A stretch of DNA of 5,656 nucleotides. It comes from JANLSE01 sp038214135 (lineage in GTDB: Bacteria > Chloroflexota > Chloroflexia > Chloroflexales > Roseiflexaceae). The stretch covers positions 1 to 5,656 of the forward strand of contig JBBQSD010000232.1 of assembly GCA_038214135.1 (NCBI GenBank). The letters are read 5' to 3'. The position numbers and the translations under genes are program-made. Below the pieces are notes generated by a model, which worked only from the letters and a program-made list of their open reading frames with translations, was not told the origin of the DNA and ran no database searches. Of this stretch, positions 1-5,447 are shown in pieces (within the stretch, counting starts at the first letter, position 1; every line of letters starts with the position of its first letter).

Positions 1-124
1 ATCGGCTATCGGCTATCGGCTATCGGCTATCGGCTATCGGCTATCGGCTATCGGCTATCGGCTATCGGCTATCGGCTATCGGCTATCGGCTATCGGCTAT
101 CGGCTATCGGCTATCGGCTATCGG
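1..124. repeat. ATCGGCT heptamer tandem array (at least 17.7 copies)
   Basis: The unit ATCGGCT is repeated without a single mismatch for 17 full copies plus five bases, and the array runs off the left edge of the window, so the true copy number is unknown. On the minus strand the unit reads AGCCGAT and produces a TAG in every reading frame within 21 bases. On the plus strand it has no stop in any frame and would read as the seven-residue cycle IGYRLSA. The array overlaps the last codons of the minus-strand allantoinase-like gene. Perfect identity between copies suggests recent expansion or ongoing homogenisation by slippage. Heptanucleotide tandem repeats (STRRs) are known from filamentous cyanobacteria; relatedness to those is not implied. 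Confidence 0.98.
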
Positions 125-1501
125 ACCCGGCCGCACAAACCGCCCATAGCCCGGTTGGGCAACGATTGCCCCATTGTGGAAGATGGTTGTGCCGCGCACC
201 AGTGTTGTGACGACGCGCCCATGCATCGAACGGCCATCCCATAGCTTCATACATTCCCTGGCCTTGGTTAAGCAATGGGTGTGATCAAAGATCCAGGTGT
301 CCTGGAGATCAACTAGGGTTAGATCGGCATCATAGCCGGCTGCGATCCGTCCTTTGCCTGGTAGGCGAAAGATCTGCCCCGCTCGCTCGGAAGTCAGGCG
401 TACCAGCGTTGGCAGATCGAGCCGCCCTTGGTACACAGCCGTCAACAACAATGGCAGGGTGGTTTCCAATCCAGGTACACCAGCTGGCGTATCGAAGATA
501 TTCGCCCAGCCGCGCTCCTTTTCGGCAGCCACATAGGGCGAGTGATCGCTGCCGATCACATCAATGGTGCCATTGTGTAGCGCCACCCAAATTGACATAA
601 CATCTTCTGGTGTTCGCAATGCTGGGTTACATTTTGCATATGGGCCATGAGTTTCGAGTGCGGAAATATCCAGAAATAGGTATTGCGGGCAGGTTTCGGC
701 GGTCACATCCAAACCACGGGCGCGTGCTTCGTGAATAAGTTGGGCGCTAAGTGGGGCCGAAAGATGGACGATCTGGACTGGGCCGCCAATTGCCGTTGCT
801 AAGGCCAGGATTTGGGCAACCGCGACATCCTCGACGACAGGTGGGCGGGTTTCGGCGTGGGCCAGGCCATCGATGCGGCCAGCGGCGTGCATGCGCGCGA
901 TACCAGCTTCGAGCATGGCATCATTCTCGCAATGAAAGCAGTGGCGCAGGCCAGTTGCCTTGACCGCCATCATGATCTGGGGCAGCACACCATCATCGGT
1001 GCAACACAGGCCAAAGAATTCGTGGGCGCGGCCCGGCGGCGGCGCGTGCAGGAAGGTCTTGAAGGCAACCGCTCCAGCCTCGGCCTGAGCAGCAATCTGA
1101 TCGATATTCTCGGCTCCAGCAGCGCCATACAGGCCAAAATCGACAAGCGCACGCTGCTGGACGAGTGCTGCCCGCTGTGACAGATTGGCTCCCGAGTTGA
1201 CTGGTGGCTCCGATATTGGCATCTCCAGAATGGTCGTGACGCCACCGGCGGCAGCAGCACTCGTGCCCGTCGTAAAATCCTCGCGCTCTGGCCGCCCTGG
1301 ATCACGCAAATGCACATGCGTATCGATCAGGCCGGGCAGGATATGCAGCCCGCTTGCATCAATCTGCTGGGCCGCCTCTGGCCGCTCGTTCGCAGCCAGG
1401 ATACCAGCAATACGCCCATCCCGCACCGCAATCGTTCCGGGGAACACCCCGCCGCTGGTGATAATCGTGCCGCTATGGATGATCAGATCATAGGGTGACA
1501 T
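104..1501 (-). CDS. Cyclic amidohydrolase, allantoinase/hydantoinase type
   Basis: This 465-residue metal-dependent amidohydrolase is expected to act in the cytoplasm and open a cyclic amide ring, for example allantoin to allantoate (AllB). The binuclear-metal signature is complete: HVHLRDPG (H62, H64), AFKTF with K148 as the likely carbamylated lysine, FHCEN (H190), VHLSAP (H246) and GSDHSP (D319). The segments AETCPQYL (268-275) and YAKCNPALR (288-296) are typical of the allantoinase/hydantoinase branch. A C-terminal strand region with PGKGRIAAGYDADLTLVD resembles the family's composite beta-sandwich. The length is normal. The ATG start has only a weak upstream GAAAG. The last six residues (PIADSR) and the TAG stop come from the heptamer array. 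The M20 gene just upstream suits the next reaction. A hydantoinase or a dihydroorotase-like enzyme remains possible; the HVHLRDPG motif is also common in dihydroorotases. Confidence 0.88.
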   Translation of the reverse strand: MSPYDLIIHSGTIITSGGVFPGTIAVRDGRIAGILAANERPEAAQQIDASGLHILPGLIDTHVHLRDPGRPEREDFTTGTSAAAAGGVTTILEMPISEPPVNSGANLSQRAALVQQRALVDFGLYGAAGAENIDQIAAQAEAGAVAFKTFLHAPPPGRAHEFFGLCCTDDGVLPQIMMAVKATGLRHCFHCENDAMLEAGIARMHAAGRIDGLAHAETRPPVVEDVAVAQILALATAIGGPVQIVHLSAPLSAQLIHEARARGLDVTAETCPQYLFLDISALETHGPYAKCNPALRTPEDVMSIWVALHNGTIDVIGSDHSPYVAAEKERGWANIFDTPAGVPGLETTLPLLLTAVYQGRLDLPTLVRLTSERAGQIFRLPGKGRIAAGYDADLTLVDLQDTWIFDHTHCLTKARECMKLWDGRSMHGRVVTTLVRGTTIFHNGAIVAQPGYGRFVRPGPIADSR

Positions 1502-1529
1502 AATAATTTGCTTTCAGCTTTTAGGCCGC

Positions 1530-1557
1530 TGCGCGGTTGATAGGCATTTGCGCGGTT
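1530..1557 (-). promoter_or_regulatory. Direct repeat AACCGCGCA x2 upstream of the allantoinase-like gene
   Basis: Two perfect 9-bp copies (TGCGCGGTT on plus, 1530-1538 and 1549-1557; AACCGCGCA on minus) lie 19 bp apart start to start, about 29-56 bp upstream of the ATG at 1501. Spacing near two helical turns and this position would suit a regulator binding site. That role is inferred; chance or a degraded repeat is possible, and no clear -10/-35 pair accompanies it. Confidence 0.35.
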
Positions 1558-1560
1558 ATG

Positions 1561-1657
1561 CACCCCGTACTCGCAGGCGGGGTGGTTCCGTCCGGGGGTG
1601 CCAGACCCAAAGGGTACCCCGGCCACGCCCCACGGTCGGGGCATCGCCCCGAACCCC
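1561..1657. repeat. G/C-rich block of nested inverted repeats
   Basis: This non-coding stretch in the gap between the two amidohydrolase genes holds several short hairpins in a row. CACCCCG (1561-1567) pairs with CGGGGTG (1578-1584). CCGGGGGT (1592-1599) pairs with ACCCCGG (1616-1622), enclosing ACCC-AAA-GGGT (1605-1615). TCGGGGC (1636-1642) pairs perfectly with GCCCCGA (1646-1652) across ATC. No T-run follows on either strand, so it is not a standard intrinsic terminator. The last hairpin and the AACCCC after it resemble the block at 4438-4462, suggesting a dispersed intergenic repeat. Confidence 0.55.
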
Positions 1658-1725
1658 AAATGGAGCTTTGTAGCACTCTAACACCGATTGCTCATGCCTC
1701 GGCGGCGACCGATCTGTATCTGGTT

Positions 1726-1749
1726 CTTATTCGCTTATTCGCTTGTTCT
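1726..1749. repeat. CTTATTCG octamer repeat (two exact, one degenerate copy)
   Basis: CTTATTCG occurs at 1726-1733 and 1734-1741, followed by the diverged CTTGTTCT at 1742-1749. It lies in the gap downstream of the M20 gene and immediately precedes the heptamer cluster at that gene's stop. Confidence 0.7.
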
Positions 1750-1755
1750 TGGTGC

Positions 1756-1798
1756 AGTATTCTGACTCCTGACTCCTGAATACTCGGCTCTCGGTTCT
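1756..1798. repeat. Heptamer cluster at the M20 stop codon, with flanking inverted repeat
   Basis: GACTCCT is repeated twice (1764-1777) and framed by a perfect 7-bp inverted repeat, AGTATTC (1756-1762) and GAATACT (1778-1784). Directly after come CGGCTCT (1785-1791) and CGGTTCT (1792-1798). The last base of the final heptamer is the final base of the M20 stop codon on the minus strand. The whole region is therefore built of seven-base units right up to the gene end. The inverted repeat could form a hairpin with a 15-nt loop just after the M20 stop, but there is no T-run to make it an intrinsic terminator. Confidence 0.75.
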
Positions 1799-3006
1799 TA
1801 GAGTATCGTATCCAGCGCAATAATCGCATCAAGCAACAATTGTGCGCCCTGAACACATTCCTGCGGTTCGGTATATTCATCGGGTGCATGGCTGATCCCT
1901 GCACGGCTTGGCACGAAGATCATGGCCTGCGGTGCGAGCGCCGCCATACACATGGCATCGTGCCCTGCACCGCTTGGCATTCGCCGATAGCGTACCTGTA
2001 GCTGTTCACAACAACTGGCCAAAACATCCAAAAGCATGGGATCAGAAGCGACCGGTGGCTTGCGGGCGATCAGATCGAGAACGCCACCAGTGGCCTGGGC
2101 GTGCTGATACAGATCTGCCTCGGCCTGATCGAGTATGCGATCATCCATTCCACGAATTTCGCAGCTCAATTCGACCCGCCCAGGAATGACGTTTGGTACA
2201 TTTGGCTGAACCGTGAGCGTGCCAGTGGTTCCAACCAACCCATACATAAGGGCGATCTCGCGTACTGCCAGAATAAAGGGAGCCGCAGCAATCAACGCAT
2301 CATGCCGCCGCGCCATCTGGGTTGTTCCAGCATGATTGGCCTGGCCGGTATAGATCGCACGGTAGCGCCGAATGCCGACGATCCCTTCAACCAGCCCGAT
2401 TGGCGTGCCATCGGCCTCTAACACATCGCCCTGCTCGATATGCAATTCCAGATACGCTGCAATCGGATCGCTGCGCCGAGCCAGTATTGTCTGCGCTGGA
2501 TCGAACCCGGCGGCCAACAAATGCACCGCAATGCTCTGGCCATCATAGGTCGGCTTGTTCAGATCATCGGCGTGTAGTTGCCCAGCTATCGCGCTACTGC
2601 CAAATGTGCCAAGCACTGTTGCTTCTTCTGCCGCGAAATTGACAACCTCAATCGGGTGGCGCAGGTGTATGCCAGCATCACGAAGGGCGCGAATACAGGC
2701 CAGCCCGGCCAACACACCCAATGCGCCATCGAAGCGGCCCCCGTGGGCGACGGTATCGGTATGCGAGCCGATCATGATCGCGCCAAGCGGCTGCGTCCCC
2801 GCATACTGGCCAAGCGTATTTCCTGCCGCGTCACCAATCACATGTAACTGTAGGCTACGCATTTGTTGTGCAACCCAAGCCCGCCCAAGCAGATCTGTGG
2901 GGCTATAGGCGATCCTGGTGATGCCACCAAGCGGATCGGCACCAATCGATGCGAGGGCTTCGAGATCATGCAGGAGTAATTCGGAATCAATCTGTAGTTT
3001 TGCCAT
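1798..3006 (-). CDS. M20-family amidohydrolase, allantoate amidohydrolase / N-carbamoyl-amino-acid hydrolase type
   Basis: This 402-residue zinc-type hydrolase releases ammonia or carbamate-derived products from ureido compounds (AllC/HyuC branch). Counting from the ATG at 3006, the metal ligands of the catalytic domain are recognisable: GSHTDT (H82), GGRFDGALG (D93), NFAAEEAT (E127-E128), ELHIEQG (H189) and GISHAP near the C-terminus (H373). ANHAGTTQM (H225) and SGAGHDA are hallmark substrate and lid motifs; the usual GTTPM proline is Q here, and the usual ADEEG is AAEEA. A GTG at 3015 would add three residues, but a GAG placed 8 nt before the ATG favours the ATG. It sits upstream of the allantoinase-like gene on the same strand, with 296 bp between them, so the two may or may not share a transcript. 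Its substrate (allantoate, N-carbamoyl amino acid or beta-ureidopropionate) cannot be fixed from sequence by eye. Confidence 0.9.
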   Translation of the reverse strand: MAKLQIDSELLLHDLEALASIGADPLGGITRIAYSPTDLLGRAWVAQQMRSLQLHVIGDAAGNTLGQYAGTQPLGAIMIGSHTDTVAHGGRFDGALGVLAGLACIRALRDAGIHLRHPIEVVNFAAEEATVLGTFGSSAIAGQLHADDLNKPTYDGQSIAVHLLAAGFDPAQTILARRSDPIAAYLELHIEQGDVLEADGTPIGLVEGIVGIRRYRAIYTGQANHAGTTQMARRHDALIAAAPFILAVREIALMYGLVGTTGTLTVQPNVPNVIPGRVELSCEIRGMDDRILDQAEADLYQHAQATGGVLDLIARKPPVASDPMLLDVLASCCEQLQVRYRRMPSGAGHDAMCMAALAPQAMIFVPSRAGISHAPDEYTEPQECVQGAQLLLDAIIALDTIL

Positions 3007-3091
3007 ATGTAGCACTCAGCATTCGATCAATTGATGTTTGTACCAACAACAGGCACTCTCGTGTCAGCACGACGCTCTATCTGCACCAAAA

Positions 3092-3119
3092 AGCTGACGG
3101 CTGATGGCTGACAGCTCAC
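3092..3119. repeat. Degenerate heptamer repeat at the PrsW stop
   Basis: Four seven-base units follow each other: AGCTGAC, GGCTGAT, GGCTGAC and AGCTCAC. They end two bases from the PrsW stop codon, in the 115-bp gap before the M20 gene. The units differ at a few positions, unlike the perfect array at the window start. The rest of the gap (3007-3091) holds a 10-bp palindrome ATCAATTGAT (3026-3035) and nothing else that I can support. Confidence 0.75.
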
Positions 3120-3121
3120 TC

Positions 3122-4333
3122 TCATTGCCGTAGATTCGCAATATCCTGCCGCCAGGCGGCTACGAGCGGATCGATTGCTGGATCACCGCCATCGCGGGCC
3201 ACATGCCACTTTCGGAAGGCCAGTTCATTCTGGGCATTGACCACCGCCCGTGCGCGGCGGCCAGATGTTCGTTCGATCCGCCGGGTACCAACGAACAAGC
3301 GATCACGAACAATTTCGGCATACTCATCTGGTGTCACAGTGCCATTGCCGACCTCATCGGAGAGGTAAATACGAATGACACCACGCTCCCATTGGGCGCT
3401 CAGGTACAGCAACACGAGTAATAGCAGGTAGGCAATGCCCTGCACAATCACATTCATCACTGCTGCTGCAACCCACATCGAGCCAGCGCCAACGGCCAAC
3501 CCATTATTGCTGATATCATAGCCCATGAGCGAAAGAATAATCACCAGCAGAAATACACCAACCGAATTGTTCATCATATGGCCGAAGACAGCAACGAAAT
3601 AGCCGCCAATTGGCGCAAACCAGCGCAAACAGCCATTGGTTGTCTGCCGGGCGATACCAATTCCAGCGCCACACAATGCGCTCCATAGGAGATGTCCATT
3701 CAGCCCCAGGAACACAAAGCGCGCCGCAAACTGCTCGCCAAATGGTGCAACGCCGCTATCGACATAACCGTGCATCACATACAGCGCCACTTCCGCAATA
3801 TTGAAGCCCAGCCCAACCAGTGCGCCATAGATCAGCCCATCACGCAGATTATCAAATTCAGCCCGCAAGAACACGAACAGCACCAGTACTGCGATCCCTT
3901 TGGCCGCTTCCTCAACAAATGGTGCCACCACAGCGGCAGTCAGCAGATCCGAGAGTACCTTGGCATCAACACCACCAGCGACCCCCAGGCCAACCGAGAT
4001 GAACCCATAGCCAAGGGCATTAAAAATAGCAGAAACGCCAGTGCTGATCACCATACCCCAGATAACCGCACCACCAAACAGCCAGATCGACTCGCGCTCA
4101 CGCCGATCCAATACCCACAGCACAATCAGCGCTGGAATAGAAAGTACCATGGCCAACGCAAGTGCGCGAAGAAACACACTCATCGCCGCAACTGGCTCAC
4201 CAATCCAGATCGACACATGCCCAAGAAATGCGATGCCAAACAGAATACACAAGCCAACAATAAACAAGCAGCCATACACGGGGCGGCGTAATGGCGATCC
4301 GACCAGCGCACGCGCGATTGAGCCCTGAGTCAC
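3122..4333 (-). CDS. PrsW family intramembrane metalloprotease
   Basis: This 403-residue polytopic membrane protein has the PrsW glutamic-type motifs in order: FVEEAAKG (E141, E142, K145; the EExxK motif), FNIAE (F177-E181), NGHLLW (H214) and GHMMNN (H252, N255). Hydrophobic segments fall around residues 19-38, 49-75, 83-105, 127-157, 166-187, 204-228, 240-271 and 284-313. A polar tail of about 90 residues (314-403) follows and includes a TPDEYAEIVRDR helix. PrsW of Bacillus cleaves an anti-sigma factor at the membrane; the substrate here is unknown, and no sigma/anti-sigma pair is in the window. The GTG start at 4333 is supported by GAGGAG seven bases upstream. A likely promoter lies 40-45 bp upstream. 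Family assignment is firm; proteolytic activity is inferred. Confidence 0.92.
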   Translation of the reverse strand: MTQGSIARALVGSPLRRPVYGCLFIVGLCILFGIAFLGHVSIWIGEPVAAMSVFLRALALAMVLSIPALIVLWVLDRRERESIWLFGGAVIWGMVISTGVSAIFNALGYGFISVGLGVAGGVDAKVLSDLLTAAVVAPFVEEAAKGIAVLVLFVFLRAEFDNLRDGLIYGALVGLGFNIAEVALYVMHGYVDSGVAPFGEQFAARFVFLGLNGHLLWSALCGAGIGIARQTTNGCLRWFAPIGGYFVAVFGHMMNNSVGVFLLVIILSLMGYDISNNGLAVGAGSMWVAAAVMNVIVQGIAYLLLLVLLYLSAQWERGVIRIYLSDEVGNGTVTPDEYAEIVRDRLFVGTRRIERTSGRRARAVVNAQNELAFRKWHVARDGGDPAIDPLVAAWRQDIANLRQ

Positions 4334-4340
4334 ACTATTG

Positions 4341-4346
4341 CTCCTC
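4341..4346 (-). promoter_or_regulatory. Ribosome binding site of the PrsW gene
   Basis: GAGGAG on the minus strand stands seven bases before the GTG codon at 4333. It fixes this GTG as the start; no in-frame ATG competes nearby. Confidence 0.75.
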
Positions 4347-4372
4347 TGCCTCTGCTGAACGGATATGGTTTT

Positions 4373-4378
4373 ATTATA
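4373..4378 (-). promoter_or_regulatory. Candidate -10 box for the PrsW gene
   Basis: A perfect TATAAT on the minus strand would give a leader of about 30 nt before the GTG at 4333. The -35 position falls inside the left arm of the 39-bp inverted repeat at 4389-4427 and reads poorly (ACCTCA). The AT-rich core ATTATAAT is palindromic, so a -10 in the plus direction (4375-4380) is also possible. Confidence 0.4.
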
Positions 4379-4388
4379 ATCGAAGTCC

Positions 4389-4427
4389 TCTCTGGTGAGG
4401 TATAGCTTTGCTATACTCCACCAGAGA
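4389..4427. repeat. 39-bp near-perfect inverted repeat
   Basis: Two 18-base arms (4389-4406 and 4410-4427) pair at 16 of 18 positions around a TTT centre; the outer nine bases are TCTCTGGTG / CACCAGAGA. It lies just upstream of the PrsW -10 candidate, where an operator could block or recruit polymerase. As RNA it would form a strong hairpin on either strand, but no T-run follows. A second small inverted repeat, GAGAAT-GAG-ATTCTC (4424-4438), overlaps its end. It may be an operator or a mobile palindromic repeat. Confidence 0.75.
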
Positions 4428-4437
4428 ATGAGATTCT

Positions 4438-4462
4438 CGGGGGTCTACGCCCCCAAACCCCC
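4438..4462. repeat. G5/C5/C5 block
   Basis: GGGGG (4439-4443) can pair with CCCCC at 4450-4454 or with CCCCC at 4458-4462, giving two alternative hairpins. The order TCGGGG, short spacer, CGCCCC, AACCCC matches the end of the block at 1636-1657, suggesting copies of one intergenic repeat type. Confidence 0.5.
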
Positions 4463-4495
4463 GCCTAGAGCGCACAGGGTTCGCGATGGAGCAAG

Positions 4496-4533
4496 CCCCT
4501 CTCCCGTTCTGGGAGAGGGGCAGGGGGTGAGGG
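4496..4533. repeat. Dispersed-type hairpin repeat (CCCCTCTCCC stem)
   Basis: A perfect 10-bp stem, CCCCTCTCCC (4496-4505) with GGGAGAGGGG (4511-4520), encloses the loop GTTCT and is followed by CAGGGGGTGAGGG. Read on the minus strand it encodes LTPCPSPRTGEG, a peptide familiar from spurious ORFs in many genomes, which marks it as a widespread intergenic repeat rather than a gene. The A-run on plus (4535-4540) becomes a T-run on minus that precedes the stem, so it does not form a terminator in either direction. Confidence 0.65.
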
Positions 4534-4565
4534 TAAAAAAGATTGCCAATTCTAGGGTATCATAC

Positions 4566-4583
4566 GTCATCTGCGTCATCTGC
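4566..4583. repeat. GTCATCTGC nonamer x2
   Basis: Two exact copies of GTCATCTGC (4566-4574, 4575-4583) are followed by GGAT. The minus-strand reading CCGCAGATGACGCAGATGAC resembles a dispersed repeat I recall from many bacterial intergenic regions. It ends about 50 bp before the phosphodiesterase start. Confidence 0.6.
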
Positions 4584-4623
4584 GGATAGTGTTCAATCCT
4601 CAGCCGCAATGCGTATAACAAAA

Positions 4624-4628
4624 AGGAG
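4624..4628 (+). promoter_or_regulatory. Ribosome binding site of the phosphodiesterase gene
   Basis: AGGAG, within AAAAAGGAG, lies six bases before the GTG at 4635 and decides that start. The first in-frame ATG would remove the conserved metal-binding VDGMRPD segment. Confidence 0.8.
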
Positions 4629-4634
4629 TAGGCT

Positions 4635-5447
4635 GTGAGCCAGGCCAAGACGGTGGTGCTCTTCAGTGTTGATGGTATGCGACCGGACGGAATGCAGCAG
4701 GCCACCACACCCTTTATGGATCGGCTGATCGCCAATGGTGCCCATACCCTCAAGGCCCAGACGGTGATGCCATCGGTGACGTTGCCATGCCACACATCAA
4801 TGTTTCGCGGGGTGATCCCCGAACGCCACGGCATTACCGATAATGTCTGGGTGCCAATGGCCCGCCCGGTGCCAAGTATTATCGATCTTGTTGCACTTTC
4901 GAACCGCGCTGCTGGCTCATTCTACTGCTGGGAACCACTGCGCGATCTCTCAATGGCCAGTGCGCTCGATTATAGCTACTATATCAACTATTCGAGTAAC
5001 GATGGCATTGATATCGATCACGATGTTGCCCAGGCGGCTGCACACTATCTTGGCCGCAAGCAGCCAGCATTCATGTTTGTGTATCTGGGTGTCACCGATG
5101 AAATTGGCCACCGCCACGGCTGGATGTCGCCCGAATATCTACGCGCCATTGAGGTTGCCGATCAGGCGATTGGCGTCGTGCTGAACGCACTCGAACAGCA
5201 TGGCTACCTCGATACGACGGCCTGTATTGTGCAGAGCGATCACGGTGGCCATGGGCAAACCCATGGGACGACCATGCTCGAAGATATGACGATTCCGTGG
5301 ATTATTAGTGGCCCTGGCATCCGTTCTGGCCATACGCTTGAGACAGGCGTGCATATCACCGATACCGCCGCGACGATTGCCGATCTGCTTGGCATTCCAC
5401 TCCATCGTGATTGGACTGGTAAACCGGTTGTGGAGGCATTCCGATGA
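4635..5447 (+). CDS. Alkaline phosphatase superfamily phosphodiesterase (nucleotide pyrophosphatase type)
   Basis: This 270-residue hydrolase of phosphate mono- or diesters belongs to the type I phosphodiesterase / nucleotide pyrophosphatase group. The metal and nucleophile motifs are in order: VDGMRPD (D13), PSVTLPCHTS with T49 as the likely nucleophile, GVTDEIGHRHG (D155, H159), SDHGGHGQTHG (D202, H203 and probably H210). The segment EDMTIPWIISGPGI (216-229) and the C-terminal TDTAATIADLLGI are also family traits. There is no signal peptide, so it is probably cytoplasmic. At 270 residues it is compact compared with eukaryotic NPP enzymes, lacking large inserts. It starts at GTG behind a strong ribosome binding site and overlaps the SDR gene by 4 bp (ATGA). 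The actual substrate (nucleotide sugar, phosphonate, phospho-metabolite) is not evident. Confidence 0.9.
   Translation: MSQAKTVVLFSVDGMRPDGMQQATTPFMDRLIANGAHTLKAQTVMPSVTLPCHTSMFRGVIPERHGITDNVWVPMARPVPSIIDLVALSNRAAGSFYCWEPLRDLSMASALDYSYYINYSSNDGIDIDHDVAQAAAHYLGRKQPAFMFVYLGVTDEIGHRHGWMSPEYLRAIEVADQAIGVVLNALEQHGYLDTTACIVQSDHGGHGQTHGTTMLEDMTIPWIISGPGIRSGHTLETGVHITDTAATIADLLGIPLHRDWTGKPVVEAFR

Noticed and set aside
1..124. Plus-strand open frame through the heptamer array (IGYRLSA repeats), a possible repeat protein
   Set aside because: No start codon or ribosome binding site is visible, the frame simply lacks stops because of the unit sequence, and the real gene there lies on the minus strand.
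1..124. CRISPR array
   Set aside because: The units are seven bases long with no spacers, so this is a simple tandem repeat.
1692..1904. Small minus-strand ORF overlapping the M20 stop region
   Set aside because: It lies mostly out of frame over the M20 3' end and the simple repeats, with no ribosome binding site or recognisable motif.
3021..3049. Promoter TTGTTG / TCGAAT (minus strand) for the M20 gene
   Set aside because: The 17-bp spacing is right, but both boxes match the consensus only partly; not strong enough to annotate.
3692..4291. 199-codon plus-strand open frame opposite the PrsW gene
   Set aside because: Its composition is rich in Gln, His, Asn and Arg, as expected from the antisense of a hydrophobic membrane protein. 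The opposite strand has full PrsW motifs and a good ribosome binding site.
4496..4540. Intrinsic terminator at the CCCCTCTCCC hairpin
   Set aside because: The stem is strong, but on plus it is followed by G-rich sequence and then A residues. On minus the T-run comes before the stem, not after it.
4592..4619. Promoter TTCAAT / TATAAC for the phosphodiesterase gene
   Set aside because: The -35 match is poor, and transcription would begin at about the ribosome binding site, leaving no usable leader.
4445..4834. Minus-strand 129-codon frame across the gap and the start of the phosphodiesterase
   Set aside because: It contains the LTPCPSPRTGEG repeat-derived peptide and the antisense of conserved phosphodiesterase motifs, so it is a typical spurious ORF.
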